Origin: an uncultured Clostridia bacterium | GTDB lineage: Bacteria > Bacillota > Clostridia > Oscillospirales > Ruminococcaceae | Direction of reading: 5' to 3' | Assembly (NCBI GenBank): GCA_947631535.1 | Contig: CANRLU010000011.1 | Span: 1-37,375, forward strand | Length of the DNA stretch: 37,375 nucleotides | In this document: positions 9,101 to 16,820 of the stretch, piece after piece | How positions within the stretch are numbered: the stretch's first letter is position 1 | How the letters are laid out: every line of letters begins with the position of its first letter | Translations under genes and position numbers: made by a program | Notes under the pieces: model-generated | What the model saw: only the letters and a program-made list of their open reading frames with translations | What the model was told of the DNA's origin: nothing | Databases searched by the model: none

Positions 9101-12100
9101 CGGCGTCGGACTGAAGCGAGGGCTCGATACAATTTATCACCGACACCGGCAGGGCCTCCTGCGTTTCGTTTTTCAGGGCAAACGTTCTGAGCTCGCAAGG
9201 ATATTCCGAATGGAGCCGCAGCTTCATTCCCGCAGAGAGCTTTTCGGTGCTGCGGTAAAACGCCGCGCCGTCGTCGCTGAATTCGGTGCAGAGCCCCGGG
9301 GCCTTGTCGGGCAGGAAACTCAGCGAGAGCGCGTCGCCGCCGTCGCTTATAAAGCTGAAAAAGCCTTTCGGCCTCATCATAAGGTCGCGAGTGCGGCAAT
9401 AGACGTTTTCCGAGCGGTACATCGAAACGCAGACGCCGTTGTCGGCAGCTATAAGGGTCATCTCGCCGTTGCACAAAAGCTTTGCCCGCGGCTCAGAAAG
9501 GCTGCACCCCTCAAACACCTCGGTCTCGCTCTCTTTCGGCTCGGGAGCCTGTCGCTTCGGCCTGCGCAGTGTGTTCTCAAACACCGCCGTTCCGAGGTGA
9601 AATCGCTCGTCTAAAAGTTCGAGCGCGCCTTTCACCCTCAAGTCGCGCATAAAGCGCTTCTGGATTATGTCTCCGCCCAGAAAATTGTCGAGCGCGCAAA
9701 GACTCATTCCCACGTGGTGAGCCATATAACTGCGGACGGGCTCGGGCTTTTCGGAGCCCGACGCCGTGAAATCGAGCGCCTCATAAAGTCCGTAAGAGCC
9801 GTACATGCCGTATCCGGCTATCCGGCGGAGGTTTTCGGGACCGTCGCCCCCCGCAAGGCAGAGCGAGAGATAGGTCGAATACGGCGAAACGACATAGCTG
9901 TTCTCAAGCCCGCGCTTTATTCCCGTGTTGGGAACGCCGTGGGCCATATAGCGGTAATTCAGGGCGCTGTCGAAGCTGTAATATCCGCTCTCGGATATCC
10001 CGTAGGGTCTGCCGAGGCTTTTGGCATACTGCTTCTGCACCCAAAGGGCATATCTCAGACTTTCGCCGAAGAGCGAGCCATCGGGGCTTTTGAGGAAGAT
10101 CTCGGGCATAAAGAATTCAAACATCGTTCCCGAGTAAGAGGCCGCCCCGCCGAAGAACCCCGCAGACAGCATAGACCTCGAGAGCCTAAGCCAGTGACTT
10201 TTGGGAACCTGCCTCGAAGCTATCGCCCAGAAGGACGTAAGGCGCGCCTCGCTCATAAGATAGTCGTAGCAGTTGGGGCTCTGCACGCCCTTTTCGGGGT
10301 CGATGCCTATCGCCATAAGCCCTCTCACGCCGTTGTAAAACACCGAGAGGTCGCAGGAATCTATCAGCTTTTCTATCCGCGAAACGAGCCGATTTATCCG
10401 CTGACCGCCGTCGGTCTCTTTAAGACCCTCTTTGAGGGCGGCAAGGCAGCAGACGAAATTGCCGCTGTCTACGCTCGAAACGTAAGGAGAAGGGCATATT
10501 TTCAGCGTAACGGTGTCGTACCAGTTATAGAGGTTCCCGTGATACTTTTCGAGACGCTCCACGGTGTGAAGAGTCCTCTCGAGGCGCTCGGCGGCGGCAC
10601 TCAAGTTTATCAGCCTGCGGTCGAAGGCCGCAAGCACCGAGAGCATATAGAGCCCGATATTAGTGGGAGAAGTGCGGTGAGCCACGCGGTATACCGGCGA
10701 AAACTGCACGTTGTCGGGCGGGAGGTCGTTATCGGCGGCGGTGACGTATTTTTCAAAGAATCCCCACATATCCGCGAACTGCTTTGAAAGCTCCCGAGAA
10801 TCGCGGTATTTTATGCGGCGCTCAGAAAGCGCGAGCCCGCCGTCGTTGAGCGCGAGAAGCGCCGGCATCGAAGAAAATACGGCGCCCATAAGCCTTATGA
10901 AGTAGTCGGGCGACCATAGCAGCGAGAGCGATGCCGTCTCCGCCCAGAGATAATATCTTAATGGATTGGCGCCGGAACGCTCGGAGGCGTCGGAGGTCGT
11001 CCAGTCGAGAAGATGCCGTCCGGTCATAAGCCGCCAAAGGGCGGTGAACATCGCTCTTAAGGACTTTACCGCGAGCGTGGGCAGCATTACGGTGCTGTAA
11101 AGGATATATCTTAAATTCTGCGAGGCAGAGCTTAAAAGTCCGGAATAGAAACGCCGCCCGAAGGTGCGGTCTTTGAGAAACACCCGCAGCGTTCCGAGTA
11201 TAGACGGAAAGAGCCACAAAAACAGCGAGGCCAAGGCTATAAAGGCGGCGGAAGCGGGATATATGAAGAAGGCGAGGAACATCGACGAGAAAACTGCCGG
11301 CGGCGTTGCGGCCCGGCGAAGATTGTCGGCAAGCTTTAGCTTTGAAAGCGGTCCGTACTTTTTAGAAAAGAGCTCGGGCAGGTTCTGGAAGTCGCCGCGT
11401 ATCCAGCGGTCGGCGCGGCGGTAATAGCTCTGGGGCGTGGACGGAAAGCCCTCGGTAAAGCATACGTCTCCGGCGTAGGCTGTCCTTAAAAGCTCGCCCT
11501 CAAGGATATCGTGGGAAAGTATCCGCTCGCCCTTGAGGCTGTTCGTACACTCAAGCAGTGCGGTGACGTTTATAAGCCCCTTTCCGCAGAATGTGCCGCG
11601 CCCGAAAACGTCCTGATAAAGGTCGGAGGCTTCCTCGTCGTAGCTCGAGCGCGAACCTATCCCGCCGAGGCTCTTGGCAAATTCGGTGCGGAGCGAATCA
11701 CGAAGGCGGGTGACCATTCGCGGGCAGATTATGCCATAGCCCGACACCACCTTTCCGCCGCTCACCTTTACCCTGTTAGACGGGTGCAGAGCTATGGACA
11801 AAAGCTCGCTCACGGAATCCATAAGCGGGTAGGTATCGGCGTCTACGGCGCAGATGTAGTCCGCCCCGACAAGGCGCTCAACTTCGCCGAAGGAGGCGTA
11901 AAAATCGCCCTCGCCGGTCTTCATATATTTCGCGATATCCATAAGCGCGCCACGCTTTCTGAGGGCTCCCATATATTCCTGCTGCGTTTCGGAAAAGCTC
12001 CGCTTTCTCACCACGCAGGAAAATCTTCCTTTGCAGATCTTATTCAGCCGCGACACCGTCTCGCCGAGACTTTCGATAACGGCGCGGTCTTCCGAGGTTA

Positions 12101-13160
12101 TAGGCACCTGCTCGGCGGGAAGATCAACGAGCGCGCAGATCAGTATATTCTCGGCGGTATCGAGGCAATGCAGCCTTAAAAGGCGGTCGTAGAGGCGCTC
12201 CGCGTCCTCCGGGTCGAAAACGGCCGCCGAAAGGACTATCGCCGCCTTGGTGCTTTTTACTTCATTCGAGCCAGCGTCGAGGCGCATAAGCCTTGCGGCT
12301 CCTCTGCCGCGCCTTAAAACGGCGTCGCTGAACGGGCGCAGGGCCTCGATCGACGGGAGAAACAGAAGAATTGCCGTAAAAGGAGCTTCGGCAGCAAAGG
12401 CAATAAATACCGACAGTGCCGCGGCCGCCGCAAACAGCAGCAGCGAGCATACTACCGCCGTTTTCTCGGGAAGTCGGGCTTTTTTTATCACGGCGAGGCT
12501 GCCGATATCGAGGTCGGCCCCGCGGTATTTCTCGAGCAGGTCGTCGCAGAGCTCAAGCTCGTCAATGCCGTATTCCGCCGCGCTGCGATATATCGCCTCG
12601 CGGTAAAAAAGGCGGGTGCGGGGGTCGCTTTCGCGGTAGGCCCTGTCCTCCGAGAGCTTTATCGCCACGGGGTTCAGAACGTCGTTTATTCTTTCAATGT
12701 CGAGACTGCCGAGGTCTGAAAGAAGCATAATGCAGCGAATAAGCCCGCTGTCCCAGCTTTCGGCAAGAGCGCATATTTCTTCGATGAGCGTATAGACGAG
12801 CCCATAGCCGAGGTATTCAAATTCGCAGCCGTAGACCCGCCTGTTCTCGCTCGCTCCGCGAAGCAGCATTATCACGGTATCGGTATCGGGGAAGCGGTCG
12901 TTTGAAGCGCGTATCAGAGCTTCGGCGAGCTCGAAACCGCCGTCAAAGAAAACGCTGCGCTTTTCGCTGCCGCAAGGTCCCGACCCCGCGCAGCTGAGCA
13001 CCGTGTGGAAATTATCGGCGAAAAAGGCTGCCGTATCGTTGGGAATACCGTAGGTGCAGAGCTCGGAATACAACCTTTTAAGGGCCTTTATCCGCCCCGA
13101 CGTTCTGCGTGACAGCTTTTTAAGGCTCACAAATCCCTTGCTCCCGCCGCCTTTGCTCAT
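6102..13160 (-). CDS. Cyclic beta-1,2-glucan synthase-like protein (GT84, glycoamylase-like domain, C-terminal GH94 phosphorylase-like module)
   Basis: 2352 aa. GT motifs [57 protein letters not shown]; multiple TM segments; middle region [13 protein letters not shown]...[14 protein letters not shown]; C-terminus [60 protein letters not shown] (GH94 catalytic Asp context). Confidence 0.9.
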   Translation of the reverse strand: [2352 protein letters not shown]

Positions 13161-13253
13161 ATAAAAATACTTCCTTTCGCGCGCATTTTAAGGATAGTAT
13201 TTCCTGCGCCGTGCAAATTTATGCGGCGGGCGTCGAGGCGGAGCGCCTTTGAA

Positions 13254-13339
13254 GGGGCGAAGCCCGCGCGCTTCGCGCGCCCGCCGCTTGCGCGGCGGCC
13301 TCCGTCCCCCCTGCGGGGGGGACGGAGGGGCTTCGCCCC
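13254..13339. repeat. Four-stem cloverleaf-like palindromic intergenic element
   Basis: Outer 12 bp perfect stem GGGGCGAAGCCC (13254-13265)/GGGCTTCGCCCC (13328-13339) enclosing hairpins GCGCGC-ttc-GCGCGC, CCGCCGC-ttgc-GCGGCGG and CCTCCGTCCCCCC-tgcg-GGGGGGACGGAGG. Confidence 0.85.
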
Positions 13340-13432
13340 GTCACCAAGGCTCACACCCCTGCTGTGCTCCCTTTTGCAGCGGGTATTCGCAGTTTGCACA
13401 TAAGGCGGCTGCGGCTGCGGGTTTTATTCTAC

Positions 13433-13461
13433 TTGCGTTTTCTGATTTAATGTGCTATAGT
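13433..13461 (+). promoter_or_regulatory. Probable promoter for apgM
   Basis: TTGCGT, 17 nt spacer, TATAGT preceded by TGTGC (extended -10-like), about 55 nt upstream of the ATG. Confidence 0.6.
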
Positions 13462-13515
13462 TGGAACCGAAGGCGGCTTTGCGCCGCTGCAGCGATAAAT
13501 TAAGGAGTATGTGCT

Positions 13516-14724
13516 ATGAAATATGTTGTCTTGCTCTGCGACGGTATGGCCGATTACCCCGTCCCCGAGCTTTCCGGCCTCACGCCTATGGCTAAGGCCG
13601 TTAAACCCAATATGGATAAACTCGCCTGCCGCGCCGAGGTGGGTCTCGTGAAAACGGTTGCCGACGGCCTCAAGCCCGGCAGCGACGTCGCCAACCTCTC
13701 GGTGCTCGGCTACGACCCCGCGCTCTATTATTCCGGCCGCTCGCCGCTCGAAGCGGGCTCCATCGGAATAGATATGAAGCCCACCGACGTATCACTTAGG
13801 TGCAACCTTGTCACCGTCTCCGACGAGGAGAATTACGAAGACAAAACTATGGTGGATTACTGCGCCGGTGACATCTCCACCGCCGACGCAAGAGTGCTCG
13901 TCAACTCCCTCAAGGAGGTATTCGACAACGACGAGTTCACACTATATTCCGGCGTGAGCTACCGCCACTGCCTCATATGGGACCACGGCACCCTCGACCT
14001 CGGCACCCTCACCCCGCCTCACGACATCACCGGCAAGCCGCTCAAAGGTCACCTTCCGGAGCGCCCGAACGCCGCAAAGCTCTACGATATGATGAAGCGC
14101 AGCTATGACGTCCTCAAAAACCACCCGCTCAACCTCGAAAGGGTAAAGCGCGGCGAGCGTCCCGCCAATTCAATGTGGTTCTGGGGCGAAGGCGTGAGGA
14201 AGCCTCTTGCTTCGTTCAAAGAAAAATACGGCGTGAACGGCACGATGATCTCCGCAGTCGATCTTTTAAAGGGTATAGGCAAGTTCTCGGGAATGAACGT
14301 TGTGAACGTCGAGGGCGCGACGGGTTACCTCGACACCAATTTTGAGGGCAAGGCGCAGGCCGCGATAGACGCCCTTAAAAATGGCAGCGACTTCGTTTAT
14401 ATCCACGTTGAGGCGCCCGACGAGTGCGGCCACAGATATGAGATAGAAAACAAGGTGAAGTCGGTAGAACTCATCGACAAAAAGATACTCGGCCCGCTGC
14501 TAAAAGCTCTTGAGGAATACGACGACTACAAAATCATGATCCTCCCCGACCACCCGACCCCGCTCGCTTTAAGAACTCACACCAACGACCCCGTGCCCTA
14601 TCTCATTTATCACAAAAAGTCAGAGAAAAAAGGCGTAGAAGTCTTCAGCGAGGAGTCGGCGAAATCGACCGGCATATTCGCGCCGATAGGTCACGAGCTT
14701 ATGGAAAAATTCATAAAAGGATAA
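13516..14724 (+). CDS. apgM: Cofactor-independent phosphoglycerate mutase, archaeal-type (ApgM)
   Basis: 402 aa. MKYVVLLCDGMADYPVPELSGLTPMAKAVKPNMDKLA, GSDVANLSVLGYDP, YSGRSPLEAGSIGIDM, FVYIHVEAPDECGHRYE, LPDHPTPLALRTHTNDPVPYLIY. Confidence 0.93.
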   Translation: MKYVVLLCDGMADYPVPELSGLTPMAKAVKPNMDKLACRAEVGLVKTVADGLKPGSDVANLSVLGYDPALYYSGRSPLEAGSIGIDMKPTDVSLRCNLVTVSDEENYEDKTMVDYCAGDISTADARVLVNSLKEVFDNDEFTLYSGVSYRHCLIWDHGTLDLGTLTPPHDITGKPLKGHLPERPNAAKLYDMMKRSYDVLKNHPLNLERVKRGERPANSMWFWGEGVRKPLASFKEKYGVNGTMISAVDLLKGIGKFSGMNVVNVEGATGYLDTNFEGKAQAAIDALKNGSDFVYIHVEAPDECGHRYEIENKVKSVELIDKKILGPLLKALEEYDDYKIMILPDHPTPLALRTHTNDPVPYLIYHKKSEKKGVEVFSEESAKSTGIFAPIGHELMEKFIKG

Positions 14725-14730
14725 AAACAG

Positions 14731-14756
14731 CCGCCCTGCGTTGAATCGCGGGGCGG
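14731..14756 (+). terminator. Intrinsic terminator downstream of apgM
   Basis: CCGCCCtgcg...cgcgGGGCGG followed by TTGATTT. Confidence 0.55.
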
Positions 14757-14777
14757 TTGATTTATAGCAAAAATGGG

Positions 14778-15344
14778 TTATTCGGCAGGCTGGAAGTATT
14801 TTTTGAGCGGCTTGTAAATCAGCGCGGCTACAACCGCAGTGATGACCGTTTCAGCGCCCATATACCAGCCGTTATAAGCAAGCGAATAGACAACGCTTGT
14901 CATACCGTAATCGTTCGGCCAGAGAGCGTCCCAGATCCATACGCCGGTGACGAAATGGCAGGCAAAGCGAAGCAGGAATGTCACAACTATTCCGAGAACA
15001 AGCTCAAGAACGCCGTTGTTGAACTTTCCTTTAAACATTCCGGCAAGACCGATAACGGTATAGGCAATAACATAATCGAAGAGAATAATTGCAATTACCA
15101 TAAGCGCCGAAGTGCCGTAGCGGACATTGTCAAGACCCAAAACAAGCTGCAAAAGGCTGTAGACGAATCCGCTGAGAAGTCCCCATTTCCAGCCGTAGCG
15201 GAAAGATATGATGACAAGCGGAAGCATACTTACTATTGTAAGTCCGCCGCCCATAGGCATATCGATCTTAAACAGGCTGAGGATTGTGCCGACAGCGATC
15301 AAAAGAGCGCTCTCGACAAGCATAAGTACCTTTTTGTTTTTCAT
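14778..15344 (-). CDS. thiT: Energy-coupling factor thiamine transporter S component ThiT
   Basis: 188 aa, about six TM segments; MLVESALLIAVGTILSLFKIDMPMGGGLTIVSMLPLVIISFRYGWKWGLLSGFVYSLLQLVLGLDN is typical of ThiT. Supported by the upstream TPP riboswitch. Confidence 0.93.
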   Translation of the reverse strand: MKNKKVLMLVESALLIAVGTILSLFKIDMPMGGGLTIVSMLPLVIISFRYGWKWGLLSGFVYSLLQLVLGLDNVRYGTSALMVIAIILFDYVIAYTVIGLAGMFKGKFNNGVLELVLGIVVTFLLRFACHFVTGVWIWDALWPNDYGMTSVVYSLAYNGWYMGAETVITAVVAALIYKPLKKYFQPAE

Positions 15345-15373
15345 TTAAATTTCCTCCTTAAGGGCGGGGCAAA

Positions 15374-15413
15374 TGAAAAAAGCCCCAAAAATGATTTCGT
15401 CATTCCTGAGGGC
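15374..15413 (-). terminator. Riboswitch expression-platform terminator upstream of thiT
   Basis: Minus strand GCCCTcaggAATGAcgaaaTCATTtttGGGGC followed by TTTTTT, between the TPP aptamer and the thiT RBS (AAGGAGGAAAT). Confidence 0.75.
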
Positions 15414-15433
15414 AAATCAACATATAAAGCAAA

Positions 15434-15527
15434 AGCTCCCTACGCCGGTATTAACCGAATCAGGTTTAAGGGTCAAAGATCGCATCTTTATCTCAACTCG
15501 TCAACGAGTCCCCCTGTTTTGACGGGG
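15434..15527 (-). ncRNA. TPP (THI-box) riboswitch aptamer
   Basis: Minus strand reads CCCCGTCAAAACAGGGGGACTCGTTGACGAGTTGAGATAAAGATGCGATCTTTGACCCTTAAACCTGATTCGGTTAATACCGGCGTAGGGAGC, with the conserved CTGAGA-like, ACCTGAT..GG.TAATACC..CGTAGGGA core. Confidence 0.95.
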
Positions 15528-15594
15528 AATATAATACCACAGCGGTAATTATTTGTCAAGCGTTTTCCGGGAGTAATTTTAAGCACGATTTTCG

Positions 15595-15631
15595 TTTGCC
15601 TCGCTCATCGCTCGGCAACTGGGGAGACCCC
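15595..15631. repeat. Short dispersed intergenic repeat, copy 1
   Basis: TTTGCCTCGCTCATCGCTCGGCAACTGGGGAGACCCC; near-identical motif at 34470-34504. Confidence 0.6.
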
Positions 15632-15685
15632 TTAATTTTGAAAAAGGCTTGACCGAAAACTTTTAAGATTTAAGGGCAAAAAGCA

Positions 15686-15709
15686 ACGGAGCCGAAAGTG
15701 CGGCTCCGT
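15686..15709. terminator. Hairpin, probable intrinsic terminator of the 15755-16483 gene
   Basis: ACGGAGCCGaaagtgCGGCTCCGT with flanking A/T tracts. Confidence 0.5.
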
Positions 15710-15754
15710 TCGCTTTTAATGAAAAATGAAAGTAAGGAGGAATGAGAAGATGTC

Positions 15755-16483
15755 TTAATTTACCGACGGGCGGATACCCGTCACAAACCGCGAGGTCCAG
15801 TAACCTGTGGTGATGTTGGCGGTTTTTACAGATTCGCCGGGCTTGGGGGCGTAAACTATCAGCCCGCCTCCGGCATATACTCCGCAGAAGCTCGCTTCTT
15901 CGCCGGGCTCGGCGGAAAAGTATACTATATCTCCCGAGGCGAGGTCGGAATATGCTATCTTTTCGCCCGCTTTGATCTGGTCTTTTACAAGACGCGGAAA
16001 TTCTATTCCGGCAGCCCTCACGCAGTAATATACGAGACCCGAGGCGTCGAAGCCCTTTTCGGGAGAGCTTTCGCCCGACTCGAATTTTACGCCGAGCTGC
16101 GCGGCGGCAGTGTCGATTATCGTCTGAGCTATGTGGGTGGGAAGCTCGCTCGCGGGCCCGTCGGCAGAAGTTTCGGGCTCGGTGACGTCAACTTCAGGCT
16201 CGGTGGTTTCGTGCTCCGTGACCTCCGGCTCCGTAACTTCGGGTTCCGCAGTCTCAGGTTCGGTGACTTCGGGTACTTCGGTCTCGGGCGGAAGAGCCTG
16301 CGAGGTGCCGTCGGTGGTATCGGCAGGAGTTACGTCGCTCACTGCGGGAACGGTGCCCGATGTGGGTTCGCTGCGGGTCGATGCAGAGCTCTGCTTTTCG
16401 ACCGCGCCGCAGGCGGCGAGCATCGCGCAGATGAGTATTCCCGCGACGACGGAATTGATTATGCTCAATTTGCATTTTTTCAT
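15755..16483 (-). CDS. NlpC/P60-like lipoprotein, predicted catalytically inactive
   Basis: 242 aa. Lipobox-like LICAMLAACG, (TEPEV)n linker, then an NlpC/P60-like fold: AQLGVKFESGESSPEKGFDASGLVYYCVRAAGIEFPR...SDLASGDIVYFS...CGVYAGGGLIVYAPKPGESV. Ala replaces the FDCSGL cysteine. Confidence 0.82.
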   Translation of the reverse strand: MKKCKLSIINSVVAGILICAMLAACGAVEKQSSASTRSEPTSGTVPAVSDVTPADTTDGTSQALPPETEVPEVTEPETAEPEVTEPEVTEHETTEPEVDVTEPETSADGPASELPTHIAQTIIDTAAAQLGVKFESGESSPEKGFDASGLVYYCVRAAGIEFPRLVKDQIKAGEKIAYSDLASGDIVYFSAEPGEEASFCGVYAGGGLIVYAPKPGESVKTANITTGYWTSRFVTGIRPSVN

Positions 16484-16722
16484 TTTTACGACCCCCTTCT
16501 TAATCTGTGATTACATTATAGCGCGTAAAAACGCAGGATTCAAGAACAGAGCGATTACAAATGGTTACGGTTTGATTACAGTTTTCGGGAAAATAATTAC
16601 GGAAAAATTACAAATGAGGGGGAGAAAGAAAAAGTTGTGTCCTGCCTCGGCTTTTTCGACAAGCCGTGAGCTCTTAAAAGCGTCCTGCGCCCGATACTGA
16701 CGCTTCCCTACCCTCTTTAGGG

Positions 16723-16751
16723 TTGACGGACGTCAAAAAATGTTATATAAT
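16723..16751 (+). promoter_or_regulatory. Promoter for GH43 gene
   Basis: TTGACG, 17 nt spacer, TATAAT; -35 lies in the palindrome TTGACG-GA-CGTCAA (16723-16736). Confidence 0.7.
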
Positions 16752-16820
16752 TGAAGCGGCATTTGCTGACGGGAACATTATATCGAAACATTTACCCGAA
16801 ACATTATAAAGGAGGATATT

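Noticed and set aside
9714-10787. 357-aa plus-strand ORF (and others at 6423-7151, 11511-12179) opposite the cyclic-glucan synthase gene
   Set aside because: Shadow ORFs of the 7 kb minus-strand gene, whose conserved motifs span these coordinates; no family motif in the antisense translations.
13254-13339. Possible tRNA gene because of the cloverleaf and 86 nt size
   Set aside because: No TTCNANNC T-loop, no D-arm consensus, no plausible anticodon arm; stems are extreme GC palindromes.
13157-13503. Small ORFs in the apgM upstream region (80, 60, 84 aa)
   Set aside because: Explained by the GC-rich cloverleaf palindrome; Arg/Pro/Gly-rich translations are artefactual.
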